From Avibacterium volantium_A (GTDB taxonomy: Bacteria > Pseudomonadota > Gammaproteobacteria > Enterobacterales > Pasteurellaceae): a stretch of 35,825 nt of DNA. Shown here piece by piece: positions 8,390-16,058 of this stretch. Location: NCBI RefSeq assembly GCF_049366555.1, contig NZ_JBMMGT010000026.1, forward strand, positions 1 to 35,825. Direction: 5' to 3'. The notes below the pieces were generated by a model, which saw only the letters and a list, made by a program, of their open reading frames with translations, had not been told where the DNA came from and made no database searches. The first letter of the stretch is position 1; each line of letters opens with the position of its first letter. The translations under genes and the position numbers were made by a program.

Positions 8390-8401
8390 TTAAAACTTTT
8401 C

Positions 8402-8439
8402 AAAAAAAGAACGCACTTTATAAAGTGCGGTCTTTTTTT
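8402..8439 (+). terminator. Terminator of the capsule export operon built on an uptake-signal inverted repeat
   Basis: CGCACTTTA pairs with TAAAGTGCG, the stem extends through one A.G mismatch into A-rich and T-rich flanks, and seven T follow. The right arm contains an exact AAGTGCGGT uptake signal core (8423-8431). The symmetrical A/T flanks mean it could also stop queE transcription arriving on the minus strand (queE ends at 8448). Confidence 0.88.
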
Positions 8440-8447
8440 ATCAAATT

Positions 8448-9074
8448 TTATTCAATTCCAATCAGCTTGTGCGTTTGAATGCTCAACTGCCATTTCGGTT
8501 TATTTGGACGTTGGTTTAGCAAGCCTAATTGCGTGATGGTATGGAGCAAATTCATTTCACCGTTGCTTTCACAAGGAGAAAGGAAGTAATGCTGCGCTTG
8601 AATCTGGCTTTCGATTAACGCACAAAATTCTTGCACATCGGCATCTGCCACAATGCGAACTTCGTTAGCTTGTGCAATACAGCGTTGGCGATATTTCTGT
8701 GCATATTCTCGTTTCGGGCTAGTGGCAATGTAATCAATTTGTGCAGGGACAGGCTTTAATCCATTGGTTTCAATAGCAAGAAAATAGCCCTCTGCCTTAA
8801 GTTGATCAAGCAATAAGCTTAGCCGTGGCTGAATGGTGGGTTCGCCCCCCGTGATAATAATATTTTTCGCCGAAAACAACCGCACTTTAGCTAAGATTTG
8901 CTGTAACGACCACGATTCAAAATCATTGTAGGGCGTATCGCACCAAGGACAGGCCAAGTTGCATTTGCCGAAGCGGATAAAAATGCTCGGCATTCCTGTG
9001 TTTGCCCCTTCCCCTTGCAGGCTTTGGAAAATTTCTACAATGGGATAACTTGGATTAGAAATCAGTTCTGTCAT
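8448..9074 (-). CDS. queE: 7-carboxy-7-deazaguanine synthase QueE (radical SAM)
   Basis: Third step of queuosine precursor synthesis: converts 6-carboxy-5,6,7,8-tetrahydropterin to 7-carboxy-7-deazaguanine. The 208 residues carry the radical SAM cluster motif C38-x3-C42-x2-C45 (KCNLACPWCDTPY), the substrate-contacting SLQGEGANTGMPSIFIRF just before it, and IITGGEPT. It ends a queC-queD-queE operon on the minus strand, 14 bp after queD. The N-terminus starts cleanly at MTELISN. An uptake signal core (8879-8887) is embedded in its coding sequence. Confidence 0.95.
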   Translation of the reverse strand: MTELISNPSYPIVEIFQSLQGEGANTGMPSIFIRFGKCNLACPWCDTPYNDFESWSLQQILAKVRLFSAKNIIITGGEPTIQPRLSLLLDQLKAEGYFLAIETNGLKPVPAQIDYIATSPKREYAQKYRQRCIAQANEVRIVADADVQEFCALIESQIQAQHYFLSPCESNGEMNLLHTITQLGLLNQRPNKPKWQLSIQTHKLIGIE

Positions 9075-9088
9075 TCATTTTCCCGCCA

Positions 9089-9511
9089 TTAATCTTCCCG
9101 ATATTCACAAAATGAAGTAGGTGTTTCCCATAAGCGAATGGCGCTAATCGGCAAGTGTTCACTTAAGCGTTGGAAAATAAAGCGTGCCATTTCTTCTGCG
9201 GTGGTACGAGTAGGCATTGCAAAGGTTTTGGAATTGAGATCTTGTAATAGCCGTGCAATTTTACTTTCGCGCTCGCTGGTTTCATCATAAATAAAGGCGT
9301 GATCCATTGGGGTGAGAATCTGTTCTTTTACGATCTGTTTGAGATCAGAAAAATCCATCACCATTCCTTTTTTCGCTCCACTGGCGTGTAGTTCCCCTTG
9401 CACTTCCACTTGTAATTTATAAGTGTGGCCGTGCAGGTTTTGGCATTTGCCATCGTGTCCGTCCAACAAATGCGCCATATCAAAACTGAATTCTTTAGAA
9501 ACTTTAAACAT
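9089..9511 (-). CDS. queD: 6-carboxytetrahydropterin synthase QueD
   Basis: Second step of the queuosine/7-deazaguanine pathway, making 6-carboxytetrahydropterin from dihydroneopterin triphosphate. Zinc-binding histidines are visible in FDMAHLL and in LHGHTY, and the catalytic Cys lies in DGKCQNLHGH. I prefer the ATG at 9511 (140 residues, MFKVSKEFSF), which overlaps the queC stop by eight bases; a GTG at 9523 would add four residues (MRCK) with no family support. There is no good Shine-Dalgarno, since the bases upstream are occupied by an uptake signal core (9517-9525), so translation is probably coupled to queC. Confidence 0.93.
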   Translation of the reverse strand: MFKVSKEFSFDMAHLLDGHDGKCQNLHGHTYKLQVEVQGELHASGAKKGMVMDFSDLKQIVKEQILTPMDHAFIYDETSERESKIARLLQDLNSKTFAMPTRTTAEEMARFIFQRLSEHLPISAIRLWETPTSFCEYRED

Positions 9512-10187
9512 TTTGCACCGCACTTTTTTGTTGTAAATATTCGTCTAAGCCTTTATTGCGCAATACGCAGCTTGGACATTCGCCACAACCGCCTTCCACG
9601 CCCTGATAACAAGTGTGAGTATGATTGCGAACATAATCCAGTGCACCTAGGCTATCTGCCAACGCCCAAGTTTGCGCTTTGGTGAGATACATCAACGGCG
9701 TGCGAAGATTAAAATTGTAATCCATCGCTAAGTTAAGGGTAACGTTCATTGATTTGATGAACACATCACGGCAATCAGGGTAGCCACTGAAATCCGTTTC
9801 GCATACGCCAGTGATAATGTCAGAAATACCTTGCCCTTTGGCATAAATGGCGGTGTAAAGCAGAAATAAGGCGTTGCGTCCGTCCACAAAGGTGTTTGGC
9901 AGCTCATCTTTTTCTTGCTTGATTTCTGCGTTTTCATTCATTAGGGCATTTGAGGTAATCGCTTTGATCACAGAAGTATCAATGAACGTTTGTTTTACCC
10001 CAAGATCTTGTGCGATCCATTTGGCTTTTTCTAATTCAATAGCGTGGCGCTGACCATAATGAAAGGTTACGGTTTCCACATTTTCTACGCCATAATCGGC
10101 AATGGCTTGAATTAAGCAGGTGGTGGAATCTTGCCCACCAGAAAAGATAACAACCGCTTTGCGATTGTGATTTTTGAATGTTGTCAT
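9504..10187 (-). CDS. queC: 7-cyano-7-deazaguanine synthase QueC
   Basis: ATP-dependent conversion of 7-carboxy-7-deazaguanine to preQ0, the precursor of queuosine in tRNA. The 227 residues show the PP-loop FSGGQDSTTC (15-24) at the N-terminus, FHYGQRHAIE, and a C-terminal zinc site made of C193, C201, C204 and C207 (CYQGVEGGCGECPSC). It is the first gene of the que operon and starts six bases after the TCCTAG tail of a preQ1-I riboswitch, so repression by the pathway product is expected. Overlap with queD is eight bases. Confidence 0.96.
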   Translation of the reverse strand: MTTFKNHNRKAVVIFSGGQDSTTCLIQAIADYGVENVETVTFHYGQRHAIELEKAKWIAQDLGVKQTFIDTSVIKAITSNALMNENAEIKQEKDELPNTFVDGRNALFLLYTAIYAKGQGISDIITGVCETDFSGYPDCRDVFIKSMNVTLNLAMDYNFNLRTPLMYLTKAQTWALADSLGALDYVRNHTHTCYQGVEGGCGECPSCVLRNKGLDEYLQQKSAVQNV

Positions 10188-10192
10188 AAGAT

Positions 10193-10230
10193 GTCCTAGT
10201 TTTTTTGCGTGGGAGGGTTGCGAACCACGG
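10193..10230 (-). promoter_or_regulatory. preQ1-I riboswitch controlling queC-queD-queE
   Basis: Reading the minus strand, CGTGG pairs with CCACG (P1). The loop opens with TTCGCAACCCT, and the A-rich tail AAAAAAACTAGGA follows, the arrangement of class I preQ1 riboswitches (stem, pyrimidine/CA-rich loop, A-rich tail whose CUA pairs back into the loop). The tail ends in AGGA, the ribosome-binding site of queC, so ligand binding should hide the RBS and block translation. Just upstream (10235-10253) lies a second perfect hairpin, GGCTGAAT/ATTCAGCC with a 3-base loop, of unknown role. Confidence 0.85.
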
Positions 10231-10297
10231 TTACGGCTGAATTTGATTCAGCCAACGAAATAAGGGCGGTATTGTACAATAAAGGCGGGCTTAGACA

Positions 10298-10324
10298 AAG
10301 AAAAAGCCCGCAAAAGTACGGGCT
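10298..10324 (-). terminator. Rho-independent terminator of raiA
   Basis: On the minus strand AGCCCG (10324-10319) and CGGGCT (10310-10305) close an 8-base loop and run into five T. It lies 15 bp after the raiA stop. Confidence 0.85.
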
Positions 10325-10339
10325 AAAATGGAAAAGTTT

Positions 10340-10660
10340 TTAGTTAAATGAATCTTTTAAGCGTTCCTCTGCACGGCGAGATTCACTTTTATGTTGCAAT
10401 TTATTGAGTTGGCGTTCGAGTTTTTCTTCTACTTCATTAATTGCTTTGTACATATCCTCCGATTCGCTACTTGCGAACAAATCACCAAATGGCGTGCCTA
10501 TAGAAGCCTCCACTGCAAAGCCTTTTGGTACTTTATTTAAAATGAAATGAGGATTAATCAGTTGAGTTTGCCATTTTCCTAATTTAGCAAGTCTTTCTTC
10601 AATGTGAGCGCGGATTGCAGGGGTGATGTCCATTTGTTTACTTGTGATATTTAGAGTCAT
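10340..10660 (-). CDS. raiA: Ribosome-associated inhibitor RaiA / hibernation factor (HPF family)
   Basis: Small protein of 106 residues that binds the 30S subunit between A and P sites in stationary phase or stress. The opening MTLNITSKQMDITPAIRAHIEERLAKL and the later EDMYKAINEVEEKLERQLNKLQHK (quoted in parts: NITSKQMDITPAIR; ERQLNKLQHK) closely follow E. coli RaiA (YfiA), more than the shorter Hpf. The acidic C-terminal tail of E. coli RaiA is missing here: the protein stops after EERLKDSFN. The RBS is AGAGAGG nine bases before the ATG. It is monocistronic: its own terminator follows, and a 352-bp gap separates it from the next gene upstream. Confidence 0.9.
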   Translation of the reverse strand: MTLNITSKQMDITPAIRAHIEERLAKLGKWQTQLINPHFILNKVPKGFAVEASIGTPFGDLFASSESEDMYKAINEVEEKLERQLNKLQHKSESRRAEERLKDSFN

Positions 10661-11012
10661 AGCATTTACCTCTCTTTTGATTGTAAGTATTTCTACTTGT
10701 GTGAAACCTTATGGCTACAACATAGCTCTGTTAGGCGAACTTTTCAAGGGCTTTATTGAAGAATAAAAAAGAAAAATGCAAATTTATGATCTAGGTAGAA
10801 GATTTGAAAAAAGACACTTTCATTTTACGAAAAAGTTGCTATCATTCAGGGGTTAGTGTTCCTGAAATCCTCCCTTTTAAGCAATAATTTTCTATTCTTT
10901 ACATAATATTTGACTGAAGTACAATCCGCTTCCTTTTTTATTTTAGATAAAAAAAGCACAGTAAATGCTCATTTTACTGTGCCTAAAATAATCAATATCT
11001 ATTTAACGTTTT
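10661..11012. other. 352-bp intergenic region between raiA and the AGCS symporter gene
   Basis: Both flanking genes read on the minus strand, so this holds the terminator of the symporter (10949-10982) and the raiA leader and promoter. I see no open frame, RNA gene or repeat. AT content is high and no single promoter pair stands out. Confidence 0.6.
10949..10982 (-). terminator. Rho-independent terminator of the AGCS symporter gene
   Basis: A perfect 10-bp stem (GCACAGTAAA with TTTACTGTGC), 7-base loop and seven T on the minus strand, 30 bp after the stop codon at 11013. Confidence 0.9.
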
Positions 11013-12380
11013 CTAATCATCAGCATCTCGATGTGCAATGCTTAAACGTTGAAAATAGTTCCTAGTTTCTTCGAACACCACCTTGCGTAGACCAATTAAG
11101 GCGACAAGATTTGGGAATGCCATTAATCCGTTAACAATATCTGCCAAGATCCAAATGGTTTCAAGGTGAATAAACGCACCACAGCCCACGAGCACAATAA
11201 AAATAAAACGGTAGAATTTTACTCCTTTCACCCCTGCTAAATAAACGAAACAGCGCTCGCCATAATAACACCAACCTAAAATTGTGGTGAATGCGAAGAA
11301 TAATAATCCAAGGGTGACAATCGTTCCGCCTGCTGCTGTACCAAGCCCTTTAGAGAACGCAAGATTGGTTACCGCTGCCCCTGCTTCTGGTGCTTGCCAC
11401 GCCCCAGTCAGCACAATCACAACGCCTGTCATCGTACAAACAATAAGCGTATCTAAAAATGTTCCGGTCATTGAAATCAAACCTTGGCGTGCAGGCTCTT
11501 TGGTTTGCGCCGCCGCCGCTGCAATGGGGGCGCTACCTAAACCTGATTCATTGGAAAAAATACCACGCGCCACGCCCGATTGAATGGCTTTCATTACGGT
11601 ATAACCTAATGCCCCACCCAGTGCCGATTGCGGATTGAATGCGCTTTCAATAATCAAACTCACAGCTGCTGGCACTTGTTGCCAATTCAACACAATAATA
11701 ATGATTGACGTTGCCACATAAAGCACAGCCATAAAAGGCACAACAATGGCTGCGACAGAAGAAATGCGTTTAATACCGCCTAAAATAATCGCCGCAACTA
11801 AAAGTGTGATAATGGGCGCCATTACTTCTACAGGAATATGAAAGCTGTCCTGCATTGCGTGGGTGATAGCCTGTACTTGTGGGAATGTCCCGATGCCGAA
11901 AAATGCCACTAAAATCCCACAAATCGCAAATATTTTTGCTAGCCATTTGATGCCTAGCCCACGTTCAATGTAGTACATCGGGCCGCCAGCAATAAACCCA
12001 CGTTTATCAATAATGCGGTATTTCACCGACAACAAACATTCTGCATATTTGGTTGCCATACCCAATAACGCCACTAACCACATCCAGAAAATTGCCCCAG
12101 GGCCACCAGCTTGTACGGCGGTTGCCACCCCAACAATATTTCCTGTTCCAATGGTGGCTGCCAAAGCAGTGCTTAATGCGGCAAAAGCTGACACATCGCC
12201 CTTGCCGTTTTGTGCGCCTTTTTCTTTTCTAAATAAATAAGTTAAGGCTCTTGGCAGCTGAAAAATTTGAATAAAACCTAAACGAAAGGTGAAATAAAGC
12301 CCTACGCCAGATAATAAAATTAACAGTGGCGGGCCCCAAATAAATGAATTGACTGATGACAATAATTCAGTGATTGACAT
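11013..12380 (-). CDS. Sodium:alanine/glycine symporter (AGCS family)
   Basis: Inner-membrane Na+-coupled amino acid carrier of 455 residues with about ten hydrophobic helices. Family marks are IWGPPLLILLSGVGLYFTF at the N-terminus, ALAATIGTGNIVGVATA (Na+/substrate site region), GPGAIFWMWLVALLGMATKYAE, GGPMYYIERGLG, and GIFSNESGLGSAPIAAAAA. Members carry alanine, glycine or both. A tandem glycine riboswitch in the leader argues that glycine is at least a regulating ligand and probably a substrate. It is close to the H. influenzae AGCS protein as I remember it. It has its own promoter and terminator, so it is monocistronic. Confidence 0.92.
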   Translation of the reverse strand: MSITELLSSVNSFIWGPPLLILLSGVGLYFTFRLGFIQIFQLPRALTYLFRKEKGAQNGKGDVSAFAALSTALAATIGTGNIVGVATAVQAGGPGAIFWMWLVALLGMATKYAECLLSVKYRIIDKRGFIAGGPMYYIERGLGIKWLAKIFAICGILVAFFGIGTFPQVQAITHAMQDSFHIPVEVMAPIITLLVAAIILGGIKRISSVAAIVVPFMAVLYVATSIIIIVLNWQQVPAAVSLIIESAFNPQSALGGALGYTVMKAIQSGVARGIFSNESGLGSAPIAAAAAQTKEPARQGLISMTGTFLDTLIVCTMTGVVIVLTGAWQAPEAGAAVTNLAFSKGLGTAAGGTIVTLGLLFFAFTTILGWCYYGERCFVYLAGVKGVKFYRFIFIVLVGCGAFIHLETIWILADIVNGLMAFPNLVALIGLRKVVFEETRNYFQRLSIAHRDADD

Positions 12381-12485
12381 TGAATGTTCCTCGTAAAAAA
12401 TCTCGGTTTACAAGGAGGCGAAAAGAGTTTGGCGAATAGAAAAAAGACAACGCGAAGCCTCGCGTTATATCACCTGAAATAATCT

Positions 12486-12690
12486 CTTGCCCCTGTCCTT
12501 TTGCCTGAGCGTTTGAAAAACGATGAAAATTTCACCGCTCTTTTGCGCCTTCGGCGTCCATTTTGCAAATGCAATGGATCTCTCCAAGGGTTCGTCCAGT
12601 AACAGTCCTCGCTAACTTAATAGCACCTGAAAGATTTTACCTCGTCGGTGCAGGGTTAATTCCCTACTCTCCAGCTACCTTCATCCGAAC
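12486..12690 (-). promoter_or_regulatory. Tandem glycine riboswitch
   Basis: On the minus strand two aptamer halves can be read. The first has CTGGAGAGTA, GCACCGACGAGG and CTTTCAGG. The second begins after the linker ACTGGACGAACC and has TTGGAGAGAT, CGCCGAAGGCGC and CTCAGGCAAAAGGACAGGGG. The paired GGAGAG...CCGA-G...CTCAGG/TTCAGG blocks and the AAAGGAC ending are the conserved core of the glycine riboswitch. It ends about 105 bases before the symporter ATG. Whether glycine turns the gene on or off is not evident from sequence. The usual on-switch target is the gcv operon; with transporters both signs are known. Confidence 0.92.
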
Positions 12691-12715
12691 ATACTTTTGT
12701 AAAAAAGTGCGGTGG

Positions 12716-12744
12716 ATTTTAGCAAGATAATTTTAATTTCTCAA
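12716..12744 (-). promoter_or_regulatory. Promoter of the glycine riboswitch-symporter transcript
   Basis: Minus-strand TTGAGA (12744-12739) and TAAAAT (12721-12716) with a 17-base spacer. The predicted start, near 12709, leaves about 20 bases before the first aptamer and falls inside an uptake signal core. Confidence 0.65.
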
Positions 12745-12887
12745 TCCTTTTGCAAAAATCGGGGGAATTCCTAAGAAAATGGACAAGAAAATAGATAGGC
12801 AACAGACAGACGATTGCCGCAACGGTGTTTTAATCGCCCACCATTGCTAAACAAAATTTGTGGTTTTCAATCAATTATTTAAAGGGA

Positions 12888-13154
12888 TTAATGCGCTTCA
12901 CGCTGCCATTTTTTAGCAATATAGCTACAACTTGGCACTAAATTTAATTGATGTTCTCGCACAAATTGCACTAGGGCCTGATAAAGTTTATCCGCCACAC
13001 CTTGTCCGCGTAAACTCTCTGAGACATAAGTGTGATTAGCATTAATGCTATGCGCATCAATAAAATAATAAGTGAGTTTTGCCACTTTTTGCCCTTGTTC
13101 ATCAAGGACAAAAAACTCGCCATCTTGTGGATTTTGTTGATGTTGAATTTTCAT
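12888..13154 (-). CDS. Small GNAT-type N-acetyltransferase (YjdJ-like)
   Basis: An 88-residue minimal acetyltransferase. The ATG at 13154 has a good AAAGGA just upstream; an upstream TTG at 13205 would overlap yacG and is less likely. The acetyl-CoA loop reads VSESLRGQGVADKLYQALVQF, corresponding to the R/Q-x-x-G-x-G/A motif, followed by PSCSYIAKKW. This short form (about 90 residues, no N-terminal substrate domain) is typical of the YjdJ group, whose substrate is unknown. It ends the pilC-pilD-coaE-yacG string and reads on the minus strand. Confidence 0.8.
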   Translation of the reverse strand: MKIQHQQNPQDGEFFVLDEQGQKVAKLTYYFIDAHSINANHTYVSESLRGQGVADKLYQALVQFVREHQLNLVPSCSYIAKKWQREAH

Positions 13155-13192
13155 TTTTTCCTTTGCTTGCTCTCTTAAATAACTTTCTTTAA

Positions 13193-13396
13193 CTAGCCAC
13201 GCCAATCTTCACCAAAATGCTCATTCGTGGCAAAATCTGCGGTTTCACAGGGAATGGCTTTTTCTTCGTTTGCCCATTCGCCTAAATCAATCAGCTGGCA
13301 ACGCTTACTACAAAAAGGACGATACTGGCTTGCCGCCGTCCAAGGCACGGCTTTTTGACACACAGGACAAGGCACTTCAAAAATTTCTTCACCCAT
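13193..13396 (-). CDS. yacG: DNA gyrase inhibitor YacG (zinc protein)
   Basis: Small zinc-binding protein that in E. coli binds GyrB and inhibits gyrase. I chose the ATG at 13396, giving 67 residues (E. coli 65), in place of a TTG at 13420. The ATG overlaps the coaE stop by eight bases (ATGGGTGA), consistent with coupled translation. The four zinc cysteines are in VPCPVCQK and PFCSKRCQ, followed by the conserved LIDLGEWANEE. coaE-yacG is a conserved pair in gammaproteobacteria. Confidence 0.92.
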   Translation of the reverse strand: MGEEIFEVPCPVCQKAVPWTAASQYRPFCSKRCQLIDLGEWANEEKAIPCETADFATNEHFGEDWRG

Positions 13397-14018
13397 TGGT
13401 TTTCTCTTTTTCCTTTGCAAGTTGTAAATATTGGTGGTGCAATTCTAACACTTTTTGCTGCAAATAAGGCAGATTTTGGCTTAATTCTGCTTCGTTATCC
13501 ACCACATCATCGGCGACTGATAAACGTTTTTCTCGGCTAACTTGTGATGCCATAATATTTTTAATCAAGGCAATGTTATTTTGATCCCGCTTCGCAGCAC
13601 GCAATAGTTGAGTTTCTGGTAGCACATCAACCACTAACACGCGATCACAAAATGCTGTCAGATCATTTTCGATCAACAATGGCACAACCCACAATACATA
13701 AGGCGCTTGACTTTGCGCAAGCTGATGTAACATTTCACGCCGAATGGCAGGGTGAAGCAAATTATTTAACCACGCCTTTTCCTGCGGACGCTCAAACACA
13801 ATTTGACGCAAGGCTTGGCGATTTAACTCGCCTGAATCTAGCAAAATAGTTTCGCCAAAATGTGCTGCAATTTCCGCCAGCAATGGCGTTCCTTTCGCCA
13901 CCACTTCTCTTGCCACAATATCCGCATCAATAATTTCCGCCCCTAACTCGGCAAATAAATCCACAATGGTGCTTTTGCCACTGCCAATGCCACCCGTTAC
14001 GCCAACGATATAACTCAT
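13389..14018 (-). CDS. coaE: Dephospho-CoA kinase
   Basis: Last step of coenzyme A synthesis: phosphorylates the 3'-hydroxyl of dephospho-CoA. The 209 residues match the family. The P-loop is GGIGSGKST (9-17), followed by DLFAELGAEIIDADIVARE, and the CoA-domain stretch LHPAIRREML and VVPLLIEN are present. It lies 46 bp after pilD and overlaps yacG. The order pilD-coaE-yacG is, to my memory, the P. multocida type arrangement. Confidence 0.95.
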   Translation of the reverse strand: MSYIVGVTGGIGSGKSTIVDLFAELGAEIIDADIVAREVVAKGTPLLAEIAAHFGETILLDSGELNRQALRQIVFERPQEKAWLNNLLHPAIRREMLHQLAQSQAPYVLWVVPLLIENDLTAFCDRVLVVDVLPETQLLRAAKRDQNNIALIKNIMASQVSREKRLSVADDVVDNEAELSQNLPYLQQKVLELHHQYLQLAKEKEKTNG

Positions 14019-14064
14019 TTTTTCCTACCTTTATTATTTTGCTTGAAATCATACGCTGTCTTTT

Positions 14065-14754
14065 TTAGTGAAGCAATAATAGGCTGAAAGCCGAAAAGCT
14101 TAAAAAAGGAGCGAAGGGTATTTGGTTCACAGTACGCCCGCGCAATTTTTGTATGCCACAAAAAACAATGGCATAACAACAAGCAAGAAAAACAAAATGC
14201 GGTAATTTTTGCCAGAAAATGCCAGCGCCAAGTGCAAACGCTAGCCAGCAATCCCCTTCGCCTAACATTGTTTTGTGATAAATCATTTGGCTTATGTAGC
14301 AAATACTATAAAAAATTAACAAAATTATCACCGCACTTGCTACAGCCTGTTCTAACGAAAGCGAAATAATGTGCCAATGCACGCCAAGCAATGTCCATAA
14401 GAAAAGCCAAACGCATAATAACGGTGAAATCAATCGATAAAGCCAATCAATAATGCTGATTAAAATCACCAAGCTCAGCCAAATCGCCCACCATAATACG
14501 ACATAAGGATCCGCATTAAGCTTGCCGCACAAGACAAACAATCCTGCAAAGGCAAAAATATAACACAAAAAACCACCGCACTTTTTATTCTGCCAAGAGG
14601 AATGTGGCATTGGCTTTTCTCTTTGTTGTGGCTGGAAAAGTTCACAATAATCTTGCCATACAGTCTGCGTTAGCCGTTGGGCAAAAGTGGCAATATACAA
14701 AAAGATAAGTAACCCCACGAAGCTACCCAATAAAAATGTTGCAAGCGTTATCAT
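14065..14754 (-). CDS. pilD: Type IV prepilin peptidase PilD
   Basis: Inner-membrane aspartic peptidase that trims type IV pilin-like leader peptides. The 229 residues match the short Haemophilus form (about 230). The two catalytic aspartates are visible: D103 in ISIIDWLYRLISP and D168 in the GEGD motif (165-168). The CxxC-type zinc cysteines of the N-methyltransferase part in larger PilD proteins are absent; only scattered Cys remain (37, 59). About seven hydrophobic helices are visible. It overlaps pilC by ATGA. An out-of-frame open stretch at the 3' end (14015-14302) is a shadow. In Pasteurellaceae this system serves natural DNA uptake and twitching. Confidence 0.9.
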   Translation of the reverse strand: MITLATFLLGSFVGLLIFLYIATFAQRLTQTVWQDYCELFQPQQREKPMPHSSWQNKKCGGFLCYIFAFAGLFVLCGKLNADPYVVLWWAIWLSLVILISIIDWLYRLISPLLCVWLFLWTLLGVHWHIISLSLEQAVASAVIILLIFYSICYISQMIYHKTMLGEGDCWLAFALGAGIFWQKLPHFVFLACCYAIVFCGIQKLRGRTVNQIPFAPFLSFSAFSLLLLH

Positions 14755-15980
14755 TGGATCATCGATCCCATATTGAAAATGGGTAAATACATTCCTAGCA
14801 ACACTGCGCCGATTAAGCCGCCAATAATCAACATTAGCAAGGGTTCAAGCAGTTGAGAAAGTAGATCCACTTGATGATTGAGATCCTGCTGATATTTATC
14901 TGCAATATGTTGTAGCATTTGTGCTACCTGCCCACTTTCTTCACCAATTTTTAGCATTTGTTGTGCCGTCATTGGAAAGAAATCGCTGGCTACGCTATCG
15001 GAAAATTTATAACCTTGATTGAGCCAATATAACGCCGTTTCCACCGCTTGATTTAGCACGGGATCGCCCGTATAAACTTGCTTTACCTGCCAGCTTTGCT
15101 GTTTTGGTAAAAAAGATTGCAATGCCATATTTAACGGCACGCCTGAACGCAACATTAGCGCAAGGGCTTGGCTAAAGCGGATCAAACGGGCTAACTGGGT
15201 AATCTTGCCCGAAATTGGCATTTTATTGATACATTGACTTTTCCACTTTATTAGCTTTGCCGAACGCTTTAGACGAAAGCGAATAAATAGCAAAACCAGT
15301 ATAAATAACAAAGCAAGTTGCCAAAAATGTTGTTGCAACCCTTCGGAAAGATGTAATAAAAATGCGGTAAATGCAGGTAAGCTAGCATTATTGTTGCCAT
15401 ACATTTCAGCAAATTGTGGCACGATAAAAATCAGCAACAACAAGGTCAAAAGCACGGAAATGCCCAGCACCAACATAGGATAAAGCAGGATTTTTTGGAG
15501 TTTTCGTTGCAGAATTAAGGATTGCTGACGATATTGTGCGATTTGCTCACACACTTGCGCGAGCTTGCCTGTCATTTCGCCCACTTGAATTAGCTGCTGT
15601 TCCTGTTGTGAAAAATATTTCCCCTGTTTTTCAATTCCTTGTGAAAAACTTAGACCACTTTCAAGATCTTCTATCAATCGCCCAAGCCAGAGATTTAAAG
15701 AAATCACTGTGCAATTCTGCAGCAATAATTGCAAACTTTGCTTAATTGGCACGGCGGATTTCAGCAGTAACGCCAGCTGGTTAATCAGTTCATACAATTC
15801 ATTCGCTTTCGGTTTACGCGGAAATTGCCAGTTGCGTTGCAGCTTGATATTTTGCAACTGTCGTTGAAACAACGCTTGCCGCGCTATTTCAATATTCTCT
15901 GCCACGATCATACCTTGTTGTTTTTGTTGCAAAAAATTAGTGGCTTGCCAATTAAACAGCTTTAGTTTTCTAGTTATCAC
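14751..15980 (-). CDS. pilC: Type IV pilus inner-membrane assembly protein PilC
   Basis: Platform protein of the type IV pilus/competence machine, 409 residues. It has two T2SSF domains, each with a gap of hydrophobic helices: the first around LAQLLKSAVPIKQSL... IQVGEMTGKLAQV (about 70-195), the second around ALALMLRSGVPLNMAL... LKIGEESGQVAQML (about 275-400). The C-terminal helix is GGLIGAVLLGMYLPIFNMG. It closely follows H. influenzae PilC as I recall it. Start is GTG at 15980. In relatives pilA and pilB precede it directly; here the upstream DNA is a 340-bp gap and then the divergent manX. It overlaps pilD by ATGA. Confidence 0.93.
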   Translation of the reverse strand: MITRKLKLFNWQATNFLQQKQQGMIVAENIEIARQALFQRQLQNIKLQRNWQFPRKPKANELYELINQLALLLKSAVPIKQSLQLLLQNCTVISLNLWLGRLIEDLESGLSFSQGIEKQGKYFSQQEQQLIQVGEMTGKLAQVCEQIAQYRQQSLILQRKLQKILLYPMLVLGISVLLTLLLLIFIVPQFAEMYGNNNASLPAFTAFLLHLSEGLQQHFWQLALLFILVLLFIRFRLKRSAKLIKWKSQCINKMPISGKITQLARLIRFSQALALMLRSGVPLNMALQSFLPKQQSWQVKQVYTGDPVLNQAVETALYWLNQGYKFSDSVASDFFPMTAQQMLKIGEESGQVAQMLQHIADKYQQDLNHQVDLLSQLLEPLLMLIIGGLIGAVLLGMYLPIFNMGSMIQ

Positions 15981-15998
15981 GATGAAATCGCCCCGTTT

Positions 15999-16026
15999 AA
16001 TATAAAGAATAGCCTAACTTAACCAA
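15999..16026 (-). promoter_or_regulatory. Candidate promoter for pilC-pilD
   Basis: Minus-strand TTGGTT (16026-16021) and TATATT (16004-15999) with a 16-base spacer. Transcription would start about 12 bases before the GTG, with GGGGCG as a possible RBS. This offers pilC a local promoter in the absence of pilAB. A match in AT-rich DNA may be chance. Confidence 0.35.
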
Positions 16027-16058
16027 GAAAAATAAATAAAAAAAGACCGCACTTTATA

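Larger units (their letters stand above)
12381..12887. other. 507-bp leader and intergenic region
   Basis: It contains the symporter RBS (GAGGAACATTCA before the ATG), the glycine riboswitch (12486-12690), its promoter (12716-12744) and an uptake signal core (12705-12713). The part from 12745 to 12887, after the GNAT gene, shows no clear hairpin terminator or other feature. Confidence 0.6.

Noticed and set aside
11013..12380. Symporter as a proline or serine carrier
   Set aside because: The GTGNIVGVA and GIFSNESGLGSAP motifs are AGCS-specific, and the leader is a glycine riboswitch.
14015..14302. Open frame of 95 codons across the end of pilD on the minus strand
   Set aside because: It is out of frame with pilD, which itself continues to a normal family length of 229 residues with both catalytic aspartates, so no frameshift is needed. 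The frame's composition (Cys/His/Trp-rich) is unlike a real protein.
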